From contig CAKTLJ010000008.1 of NCBI GenBank assembly GCA_934572535.1, positions 17,678 to 81,677 on the forward strand: DNA of 64,000 nucleotides. Reading direction: 5' to 3'. Below the pieces are notes generated by a model that was given only the letters and a program-made list of their open reading frames with translations, had not been told where the DNA came from and ran no database searches. The DNA is from an uncultured Eubacteriales bacterium. GTDB lineage: Bacteria; Bacillota; Clostridia; Oscillospirales; Oscillospiraceae. Shown here piece after piece: positions 17,594 through 25,103 of the stretch (the stretch's first letter is position 1; each line of letters starts with the position of its first letter). A program made the position numbers and the translations under genes.

Positions 17594-18485
17594 AGGGATT
17601 TTCCCAGGGTTTGTTCTCCTTGGCCAGCTCGTAGAGCCGCACGTAGCTGCGGTGACGGCTGGGCTGGATCTTCCCCTCTTTCAGGGCCTCCAGGACGGCG
17701 CAGCCCTTTTCCTTCACATGGGCGCAGCCGATGAAGCGGCACTGGTCCAGGTAGGGACGGAATTCCCGGAAGGCATATTGGAGGGCTTCCTTCTCCCGGA
17801 TCTCCCCCTTGTCGGTATCGAAGGCGGAGAAGCCGGGCGTGTCGGCGATGAGACCGCCGGAGACCGGGAAGAGCTCCACATGGCGGGTTGTGTGACGGCC
17901 GCGGCCCAGCTTTTCGCTGATCTCCCCCGTGGCCAGGGCGAAGTCCGGCTCAAGGGCGTTGAGGATGCTGGACTTGCCCACGCCGGAGTTGCCGGTGAAG
18001 GCCGAGGTCTTGCCCGCCAGCAGCGCGCGCAGCTCCTCGATGCCCTGTCCGGTCTCGGCGCTGACCCGGATGGTGTGGAATCCGGCGGCGGCATAGATGC
18101 GGTAAAGTTCCTCCGCCTGGACCAGGTCCCACTTATTGATGCAGATGATGGGCTCGCAGTCCTTGCTCTCCGCCAGGGCGGTGATCCGATCCACCAGGAA
18201 GGGATCGGTCACCGGGATCGCGCCGGAGGCGATGATGACCATCTGGTCAATGTTGGCCACAGCCGGCCGCTGGAAGAAGTTCCGGCGGGGCAGGATCTCG
18301 TCCAGGGAGCCGGTCCCATCGGCTTGGGCGGTGATGGCCACCCGGTCCCCCACCAGGGGGGTGATTTTTTTGTAACGGAACTTTCCTCTGGCCCGGCAGG
18401 TGACCAGCTCCCCCTCGGGGCACTGGACATAGTAGAAGCCGCTCAGGGCCTTGAGGATGATCCCCTCTTTCTTTTGTTCACTCAT
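17592..18485 (-). CDS. rsgA: Ribosome small-subunit-dependent GTPase A
   Basis: RsgA (YloQ) checks late maturation of the 30S subunit. The 297-residue product has the circularly permuted G domain, in the order NKWD (G4), TGNSGVGKSSILN (G1) and DTPGF (G3). An N-terminal OB fold precedes it, and a C-terminal zinc knuckle, CRFIGCAHVKEKGCAV, follows. It is the last gene of the housekeeping run, 6 bp after prkC, the usual order prpC-prkC-rsgA. Confidence 0.97.
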   Translation of the reverse strand: MSEQKKEGIILKALSGFYYVQCPEGELVTCRARGKFRYKKITPLVGDRVAITAQADGTGSLDEILPRRNFFQRPAVANIDQMVIIASGAIPVTDPFLVDRITALAESKDCEPIICINKWDLVQAEELYRIYAAAGFHTIRVSAETGQGIEELRALLAGKTSAFTGNSGVGKSSILNALEPDFALATGEISEKLGRGRHTTRHVELFPVSGGLIADTPGFSAFDTDKGEIREKEALQYAFREFRPYLDQCRFIGCAHVKEKGCAVLEALKEGKIQPSRHRSYVRLYELAKENKPWENP

Positions 18486-18491
18486 AGCGCT

Positions 18492-20459
18492 TTAAAACTG
18501 CACGTCCTTGGTCTCCACCAGTTCGTCGTCGATATAGATGCTGACCTCCTGGGTGCCGGTGCCGGAGATCGAGGTGGTCACCGAGCCGACCGAGGTATTC
18601 ACCACCTGGTTGTAGACCTCCTGGCTCCCCACGAGGATGCGAACGTTGACGCTCTCCCGGTCGGTCGGCAGGGTCACGGTGATGGGCTGGGAGCTGATGG
18701 GTTTGGATTCAGGCCCCTTGCTGTAGTGAAGGGTAATGGAGGTCCCCTCCACCACCTCGGTGTTGGGCGCAATGCTCTGGTAGACCACGACGCCCTTGGC
18801 CTTGTCGCTGGCGATCTCCTCGGTGCTTCCCACCTTCAGTCCCAGGTCTTGCAGCATCTTCCGGGCCTGGTCGATGGACTGACCGGTGACGGAAGGCACG
18901 ATGACCTTCTTGCTCTCCGGCCCCTTGCTGATGACCAGGTGGACCTGGTCGCCGGGGTAGAGCTCGGTGCCCTTGGGGGGCGTGTAGGAGATCACGCAGT
19001 CCTCGTCCACCTTGTCGGAGAACTCATATTCGGGGGTATCCACCTTGAGTCCGATCTCCTGGAGGGCCTTTACCGCGTCCTCGTAGGTCATCTTCTTCAC
19101 GTCGATCATCTTCACGGCTTCCTTGCCGCCGCTGATGGTCACGGTGATGGTGGCGCCCTCCTCCACCTCCTTGCCCGGTTTGGGGTTCTGGTCGATGATC
19201 TGGTCCTTCTCATACTTGTCGCTGTACTCCACTGAGCCTTGCACCACTTTGAATGTCTCCGAGATCTCCGGGTCGCTGTAGATCTCCGACAGCGTCTTTC
19301 CTGTCAGGTCCGGGACTTCCACCTTGGGGGCCTTGTTGAAGAGGCCGCTGAAGAAGGCCAGCCACAGGATCAGGGCCGTGGCCGCCAGGAAGACGATCAC
19401 CACGATGGGGATCACCTTGCTCTTGCGGTCCCGCTCCTCCTCGTCATAGGGTTCCGGAGGCTCCTCCCGACGGCGGGGCGGAGGAGGCGGCGGCGGAGCT
19501 GTGCGCGTCCGGACGGGCGGCCGCTGGCGGCGGCCCATGGAGCCGGTGTTGTCCATCACCTGGGTGGGCTCTTCCGGCACCGGCTGGGCGCCGTGGAAGC
19601 TGGCCAGGTTGTAGTGGAAGCGGATCTGAGGATTTTTTCTAAAATCCTCCAGATCCCGGAGCATGGCCCCGGCGTTCAGATACCGCTGGTCGATGCGGGA
19701 GGCCATGGCCTTCATGGTGATCTCCTCCAGGCCGGGGGGGATCTCCGGGTTCAGCTCCCGGGGCGAGAGGGGCGTGGCGTTGATGTGCTGGATGGCCACG
19801 GACACCGGGGAGTCCCCGTCGAAGGGCAGGCGGCCCGTGAGCATCTCGTAGAGGACCACACCGGCGGAGTAGATATCCGCCCGGGCGTCGATGTGACTGC
19901 CCCGGGCCTGCTCGGGGGAGATATAGTGCACGGACCCCAGGGCCTCCTGGGTGAGGGTGGTCTGGGCGGCGGACATGATCCGGGCGATGCCGAAATCAGC
20001 CACCTTTACGCTGCCGTCCCGCAGGACCATGATATTCTGGGGCTTGATGTCCCGGTGAATGATCCCCCTGCCATGGGCGTGGCCCAGGGCGCGAACGATC
20101 TGCGTGATGAAGTACAGGGATTCCCTCCAGTTGAGGCTTCCGTTCTTCTTCTGCATATACTGCTTGAGGGTGATCCCGTCGATCAGCTCCATGACGATAT
20201 AGTCCAGGTCATCGCCCCGGCTGACGTCGTAAACAGAAACGATATTCGGATGGGAGAGCATGGCGACCGCCTGGGCCTCCTCGTGGAAGCGGCGGCGGAA
20301 CTCCGCGTCGGAGGCCAGATCCCGTTTCAGGATCTTGATGGCCACGAAGCGGTGGAGTCGGTGACAGTACGCCTTGTAGACCACCGCCATTCCTCCTACC
20401 CCGATCACGTCGAGGATCTCATACCGGTTATCGAGCATTTTACCGATGTATTGATCCAT
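18492..20459 (-). CDS. prkC: Membrane Ser/Thr protein kinase with PASTA domains
   Basis: This is a 655-residue Stk1/PrkC kinase that senses cell-wall fragments and phosphorylates cytosolic targets. The N-terminal Hanks kinase has VGGMAVVYKAY, the VAIKIL lysine, HRDIKPQNIMV and ADFGIARIM. A Pro- and Arg-rich linker (eight Pro around residue 320) leads to one membrane helix (VIPIVVIVFLAATALILWLA, about 350-370). Three extracellular PASTA repeats follow (VPDLTGKTLSEI, KMTYEDAVKALQEIGL, VPSVTGQSIDQARKMLQDLGL) and then an extra beta-rich tail. It lies 17 bp after its cognate phosphatase. Confidence 0.97.
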   Translation of the reverse strand: MDQYIGKMLDNRYEILDVIGVGGMAVVYKAYCHRLHRFVAIKILKRDLASDAEFRRRFHEEAQAVAMLSHPNIVSVYDVSRGDDLDYIVMELIDGITLKQYMQKKNGSLNWRESLYFITQIVRALGHAHGRGIIHRDIKPQNIMVLRDGSVKVADFGIARIMSAAQTTLTQEALGSVHYISPEQARGSHIDARADIYSAGVVLYEMLTGRLPFDGDSPVSVAIQHINATPLSPRELNPEIPPGLEEITMKAMASRIDQRYLNAGAMLRDLEDFRKNPQIRFHYNLASFHGAQPVPEEPTQVMDNTGSMGRRQRPPVRTRTAPPPPPPPRRREEPPEPYDEEERDRKSKVIPIVVIVFLAATALILWLAFFSGLFNKAPKVEVPDLTGKTLSEIYSDPEISETFKVVQGSVEYSDKYEKDQIIDQNPKPGKEVEEGATITVTISGGKEAVKMIDVKKMTYEDAVKALQEIGLKVDTPEYEFSDKVDEDCVISYTPPKGTELYPGDQVHLVISKGPESKKVIVPSVTGQSIDQARKMLQDLGLKVGSTEEIASDKAKGVVVYQSIAPNTEVVEGTSITLHYSKGPESKPISSQPITVTLPTDRESVNVRILVGSQEVYNQVVNTSVGSVTTSISGTGTQEVSIYIDDELVETKDVQF

Positions 20460-20476
20460 GGTAACACACTCCTTTT

Positions 20477-21208
20477 TTACAGTTGAAAGAGTACGATGGT
20501 CACGTTATCCGGCGCGCCTTCTGCCAGCGTCCGGTCCAGGAGACGCCGGCAGATCTCCTCCGGCGTACCTCCGGCCAGGGTCTCTTTCCAGATCTCCCCG
20601 TCCGTAACCTCATTGACCAATCCATCCGAGCAGAGAAGGATGGCGTCGCCCTCCTTCACTGTCTGCTGGAATAGGTCCACTTTGACTTGTCTTGTGGTGC
20701 CAAGGGCCCGGGTGATCAGGTTCTTCTGGGGGTGCCGCCGGGCTTCCTCGGGGGTGAGGTCCCCCTTTTGCACCAGGTCCTCCACCACGGAATGATCCCG
20801 GGTGATGCGCTGTATGGCTTCCTTGGTGATGTGATAGGCCCGGCTGTCCCCCACGTTGACCACCCAGAGGGTGTTCTCCCGCAGGAGCGCGCCCACCAGG
20901 GTCGTGCCCATTCCGGCATAGGCGCGGTTGGCGCTGGCCTTCAGGTACACGGCCCGGTTGGCCGCCTCCGCGGCCTGGACCAGCAGCTGGCCCTCCTCCT
21001 GGTATTCTTCGGGCTCATCCAGGCAAACCATGTGGTTTTGGAAGCGTGAGACAGCCATGGCGCTGGCCAGATCACCGGCGGCCGCGCCGCCCATCCCGTC
21101 GCACACCACGGCCCAGGCATACTCACCCGCCCTGGCCGCGTAGGCGCAGGCGTCCTGATTCTCCCGGCGGACCAATCCTCTGTCCGTCAGTCCCCACAGG
21201 GTGACCAT
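20477..21208 (-). CDS. prpC: PP2C-family protein phosphatase
   Basis: The 243-residue Stp/PrpC enzyme is a metal-dependent Ser/Thr phosphatase that reverses PrkC action. Motifs are TDRGLVRRENQDA, VVCDGMGGAAAGDLAS, VVNVGDSRAY and CSDGLVNEVTDGE, all PP2C metal-site elements. Its length equals the minimal bacterial family form with no extra domain. It sits between rlmN and prkC on the same strand, the conserved Firmicute order. Confidence 0.96.
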   Translation of the reverse strand: MVTLWGLTDRGLVRRENQDACAYAARAGEYAWAVVCDGMGGAAAGDLASAMAVSRFQNHMVCLDEPEEYQEEGQLLVQAAEAANRAVYLKASANRAYAGMGTTLVGALLRENTLWVVNVGDSRAYHITKEAIQRITRDHSVVEDLVQKGDLTPEEARRHPQKNLITRALGTTRQVKVDLFQQTVKEGDAILLCSDGLVNEVTDGEIWKETLAGGTPEEICRRLLDRTLAEGAPDNVTIVLFQL

Positions 21209-21227
21209 GCAGATCCACTCCTTTCGC

Positions 21228-22268
21228 TCATCCGCGGCCGCTCTGACCGGCTGCCTTCATGGCCTTCCGGCGAAGCTGTCCGCAGGATGCGTCGATGTCG
21301 CTGCCCAACCGCCGCCGAACGGTGGCGGTGATCCCCCGTTTTTCCAGTTGCTTCTGGAAGGCAGCTACGCGGGTACTGGGCTTTAAGGGGCTTTCCTCCA
21401 CGTGGTTCAGGGGGATGAGGTTGACGTGGGCCACCGTGCCCTCCAGCCGATCCCCCAGCAGGGCGGCGTGGCGGGGGGTGTCGTTGACCCCGTCGATCAA
21501 TGCGTATTCATAGGAGATGCGCCGACCTGTCTTTTGGAAATAGCGGTGGCAGGCGGCAAAAAGCGCATCCACACCGGTGGCCCGGTTCACGGGCATGATG
21601 CTGCTGCGGGTCTCGTCGTCGGGGGCGTGGAGGGAAACCGACAGGGTCAGCTGGAGCCCCTCCTCGGCCAGGCGGTCGATGCCCTTGATGAGGCCGCAGG
21701 TGGACAGGGAGATGTGGCGCATCCCGATGTTCACCCCGTCCGGGTGGTTCACCAGGGTGAGGAATTTCTTCACGTTGTCGTAATTGTCCAACGGCTCGCC
21801 GATCCCCATGAGAACGATGTTGGAGATGGGATAGCCGGAGTCCTTCTGGGTAAAGATGACCTGATCCAACAGCTCCGCCGCCGTCAGGTTTCGCACCCGT
21901 CCGCCCAGGGTCGAGGCGCAGAAGGCGCAGCCCATAGCGCAGCCCACCTGGGAGGAGATGCAGACCGAGTTGCCGTGGTGGTAGCACATGAGAACGGTCT
22001 CGATGCAGTTGCCGTCGGCCAGTCTCCACAGATATTTTATGGTCCCGTCCAGGTTTGATACCTGTTTTCGCTCCACCACCGGGGGCGTGAAGGCACATTC
22101 CCGGGCGATCTTTTCCCGCAGGGCCTTGGGCAGGTCAGTCATCTCCTCCACGGAGTCCACGCCCCGGCTGAACCATTGGAAGATCTGCTTGCCCCGGAAG
22201 GCAGGCTGTCCCTGCTCCTTGCACCACGCGGTGAGCTCCTCCGGGGTCATGGATTTCAGGTCAGTCAT
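21228..22268 (-). CDS. rlmN: 23S rRNA (adenine-C2)-methyltransferase
   Basis: RlmN is a radical-SAM enzyme that methylates C2 of A2503 in 23S rRNA and A37 of some tRNAs. The 346-residue product has the cluster motif GCAMGCAFCAS (CX3CX2C), GIGEPLDNYDN, and the C-terminal catalytic cysteine in DIDASCGQLR. The start MTDLKSMT at 22268 overlaps the rsmB stop by 8 bp (ATGACTGA on the minus strand), with AAAGGAGGG upstream. Confidence 0.97.
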   Translation of the reverse strand: MTDLKSMTPEELTAWCKEQGQPAFRGKQIFQWFSRGVDSVEEMTDLPKALREKIARECAFTPPVVERKQVSNLDGTIKYLWRLADGNCIETVLMCYHHGNSVCISSQVGCAMGCAFCASTLGGRVRNLTAAELLDQVIFTQKDSGYPISNIVLMGIGEPLDNYDNVKKFLTLVNHPDGVNIGMRHISLSTCGLIKGIDRLAEEGLQLTLSVSLHAPDDETRSSIMPVNRATGVDALFAACHRYFQKTGRRISYEYALIDGVNDTPRHAALLGDRLEGTVAHVNLIPLNHVEESPLKPSTRVAAFQKQLEKRGITATVRRRLGSDIDASCGQLRRKAMKAAGQSGRG

Positions 22269-23610
22269 GGGGCGGTCCCTCCTTTCCCGCCTTGCGGAAC
22301 TTGGCGATGAAGAAGCCGTCCGTCTCCGTCCGCTGGGGCCAGAGGGTACACTGGCCCTCCGCCACCGTCCCGATGGGACCGGGCAGGGCAAAGCCCTCCG
22401 GAGCGAAGTCTGGATGCCCGGCCAGGAAGGCCTGGGCCACGTCCTCGTTCTCCTCCTTCCGCAGGGTGCAGGTGGAGTAGAGCAGGACCCCGCCGGGGCG
22501 GACATAGCGGGAGACGTTGTTCAGGATATCGGTCTGAATTTGAGGCAGGCCCGCCACCTCTTCCGGGGTCTTGTAGCGGATCTCCGGCTTCTTGCGGATC
22601 ACGCCCAGGCCGGAACAGGGCACGTCGGCAATGACCGTGTCGAAGGTCTCCTCCCAGCCCTTCCTGGGCTTTTTCCCGTCCAGCACCTGCGCGGTGATGG
22701 AGGTCAGACCCAGGCGGTTGGCTCCGGCCTCGATCAATCCCTTCTTGTGGGCATGAAGATCGCAGGCGCGGATCTCGCCCTGGTCTCCCATGACCATGGC
22801 GGCGGCGAAGGACTTGCCGCCGGGTGCGGCGCAGGCGTCCAGGACCTTCTGACCGGGGGTGAGCCCCGCCGCCAGCACGGCCAGCTTGGCCGCCGGGTCC
22901 TGGGCGTAGAGCAGGCCCTTGAGGTAGGCCGTCCGCTCGGCCAGGTCGCCGGTCCCGGACAGGATCAGACAGTCGGGCAGCCAGGGGTGCTTGCGGACCG
23001 TGACCCCCTCCTCCTCCAGGGAGGCGATGACCTCCGAGGGGGTGGCCCGGCAGGTATTCACCTGGACGGTGACGGGCGGCTCGCTGTTGTCCCACTGGAG
23101 GAGCTTTTCCACCTCCTCCTGGGGCAGGCAGCAGTCAAAGGTCTCCACCAGCCACCGGGGGTGGCTGTAGAGCAGGGCCAGGTAGGCCACGGAGTCTGTC
23201 CGGTCGATGGTCGGCAGCTCGTCCAGATGCCGGGCGATGTTGCGAAGGATGCCGTTGACCATTCCCCCGGCCCGTGGGTTCTTGCAGTGCTTCTTGGTCA
23301 GCTCCACCGCCTCGCTGACGGCGGCGTTGGCCGGTATTTTTGTCATGAAGAGCATTTGGTACAGCCCCAGGCGCAGGTTACCCAGGACCTTACTCTCCAT
23401 TTTTGCCAATTTCATGGTGGAATACTGCTGGAGGTAGTAGTCCAGCAGCAGTTTGTTTTGCAGGACGCCAAAGCAGAGACGGGTGGCCAAGGCGGCGTCC
23501 CGCCGATCCAAATCAGCGTCCCGGATCACTTTTTTCAGGTGTCCGTTGGACCATGCCTTCTGCCGCTCCATGGCGACTAAGGTCAGCAGGGCCGCTTCTC
23601 TTGCGGACAT
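22261..23610 (-). CDS. rsmB: 16S rRNA (cytosine-967-C5)-methyltransferase
   Basis: The 449-residue product joins an N-terminal NusB-like domain (SAREAALLTLVAMERQ onward, about 1-140) to a Rossmann m5C methyltransferase. DACAAPGGKSFAAA is the SAM loop. VPCSGLGVIRKKPEI carries the PC motif and STCTLRKEEN holds the catalytic TC cysteine. It is cotranscribed between fmt and rlmN. Confidence 0.96.
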   Translation of the reverse strand: MSAREAALLTLVAMERQKAWSNGHLKKVIRDADLDRRDAALATRLCFGVLQNKLLLDYYLQQYSTMKLAKMESKVLGNLRLGLYQMLFMTKIPANAAVSEAVELTKKHCKNPRAGGMVNGILRNIARHLDELPTIDRTDSVAYLALLYSHPRWLVETFDCCLPQEEVEKLLQWDNSEPPVTVQVNTCRATPSEVIASLEEEGVTVRKHPWLPDCLILSGTGDLAERTAYLKGLLYAQDPAAKLAVLAAGLTPGQKVLDACAAPGGKSFAAAMVMGDQGEIRACDLHAHKKGLIEAGANRLGLTSITAQVLDGKKPRKGWEETFDTVIADVPCSGLGVIRKKPEIRYKTPEEVAGLPQIQTDILNNVSRYVRPGGVLLYSTCTLRKEENEDVAQAFLAGHPDFAPEGFALPGPIGTVAEGQCTLWPQRTETDGFFIAKFRKAGKEGPPHD

Positions 23611-23651
23611 GATCCGTCCCTCCTTTCTATCCTTTCCCGCGCGGGACCCCT

Positions 23652-24572
23652 TCAGTCAACCGGAATGGGATGTCCCCGCAGATAGTCGGCGGCCTTCAGG
23701 CGCTTCCCGCCGTCGGCCTGGAGCTCGTTGATCTGCAAAACGGTTCCGTTTCCGCAGGCGATCTTCAGGCCCTTCTTGTCGGCGGCGATCACCGCGCCGG
23801 GGGCCTTTCCGGTGGTCTCCTCCGGAACGGAGGTGGAGAAGATCTTGCAGCGGGTCCCGTTCAGCTCCGTGACGGCCGCGGGCCAGGGGATCAGGCCGCG
23901 GACCTGGTTGTGAAGCGCCCGGGCAGGCCGGTTCCAGTCCATGGGGGACAGGGCCCGGCTGAGCATGGGAGCCAAGGTCACCTGGTCCTCCGCCTGGGGG
24001 GTACGGACGGCAGTGCCGTTCCCGATCTTCTCCACGGTCTCCACCAGCAGCGCCGCGCCCATCTGGGCCAGACGGTCGTGCAGGCTCTCCACCGTCTCGT
24101 CGGGATCGATGGGGGTGACGCGCTGGGCGATGATGTCCCCGGCATCCAGGGCCAGTGCCATGTGCATGATGGTCACGCCGCTCTCCTGGTCGCCGTTGAG
24201 GATGGCCCAGTGGATGGGGGCGGAGCCCCGGTACTTGGGCAGCAGGGACGAATGGACGTTGATGCAGCCCAGCTTGGGGTAGTCCAAGATCTCCTGAGGC
24301 AGGATGCGTCCATAGGCCGCCACCACGATGAGCGCAGGGTCCAGGCCCCGGATGATCTCCAGGGCGGTGCCGTCCCGGAGCTTGGTCGGCTGGAAGACGG
24401 GGATTTCGTGCTCCAGAGCGCACAGCTTCACGGGGGGCGCCTGGAGCTTCATGCCCCGGTTCTTGGGCTTGTCCGGCTGGGTGAAGACACCGAGGATCTC
24501 GTGCCCGGCGTCCAGCAGGGCATTCAGGGACGGCACGGCGAAGTCCGGCGTCCCCATAAAGAGAATTCTCAT
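23652..24572 (-). CDS. fmt: Methionyl-tRNA formyltransferase
   Basis: Fmt formylates initiator Met-tRNA. The 306-residue protein starts MRILFMGTPDFAVPSL, contains the folate-site and catalytic segments VAAYGRILPQEIL, CINVHSSLLPKYRG and HMALALDAGDII, and has a C-terminal OB domain. The ATG at 24572 overlaps the def stop by 4 bp (ATGA), so def and fmt, which act at opposite ends of formyl-Met metabolism, are translationally coupled. Confidence 0.97.
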   Translation of the reverse strand: MRILFMGTPDFAVPSLNALLDAGHEILGVFTQPDKPKNRGMKLQAPPVKLCALEHEIPVFQPTKLRDGTALEIIRGLDPALIVVAAYGRILPQEILDYPKLGCINVHSSLLPKYRGSAPIHWAILNGDQESGVTIMHMALALDAGDIIAQRVTPIDPDETVESLHDRLAQMGAALLVETVEKIGNGTAVRTPQAEDQVTLAPMLSRALSPMDWNRPARALHNQVRGLIPWPAAVTELNGTRCKIFSTSVPEETTGKAPGAVIAADKKGLKIACGNGTVLQINELQADGGKRLKAADYLRGHPIPVD

Positions 24573-25075
24573 GCTTCCTCTTCTTCCTCCAGCTCGCCCA
24601 TTTCCAGCATTTCGTCGATCTCGTCCTCGGTGAACAGGCGGTCGCACTTCTCATAATACATATGACCGTCCAGATGCTCGGTCTCGTGGCAGAAGCAGCG
24701 GGCCGTGATGCCCTCCCGTTCATACTCCACGGGGTTGCCGTAGCGGTCCTGGGCCTTCAGCTTGACCTTCATGGGGCGCTTCACAATGCCGTACATACCG
24801 GTCAGGGAGAGGCAGCCCTCAAAGCCCTCCTGCTCGCCCTCCTCGCTGACGATCTCGGGGTTGACGAGCTCCAGATACTGCTCATCGTCGTCCATCACGA
24901 TGACGACGCGGCGGAGAATGCCGATCTGGGGGGCCGCCAGGCCCAGTCCGCCGGACTCCTTCAGGGTGTCGGTCAGGTCCTTCAGCAGGGTGTGGAGCTT
25001 GGCGTCGAAGTTGGTGACGGCGTGGCATACTTTATGCAGGGCAGGATCTTCCCTCTGCAAAATGGTCTTGATCAT
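24569..25075 (-). CDS. def: Peptide deformylase
   Basis: Def removes the N-formyl group from new proteins. The 168-residue product carries all three metalloprotease motifs, GLGLAAPQIG, EGCLSL and HETEHLDG. The last has Thr-Glu where HEMDH or HEFDH is commoner, which is seen in clostridial forms. The C-terminus is a run of Glu. The start MIKTILQREDPALHKVC at 25075 has AGGAAGGAA upstream. Confidence 0.96.
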   Translation of the reverse strand: MIKTILQREDPALHKVCHAVTNFDAKLHTLLKDLTDTLKESGGLGLAAPQIGILRRVVIVMDDDEQYLELVNPEIVSEEGEQEGFEGCLSLTGMYGIVKRPMKVKLKAQDRYGNPVEYEREGITARCFCHETEHLDGHMYYEKCDRLFTEDEIDEMLEMGELEEEEEA

Positions 25076-25103
25076 GATTCTTCGTTCCTTCCTGTTCAAT
25101 AAA

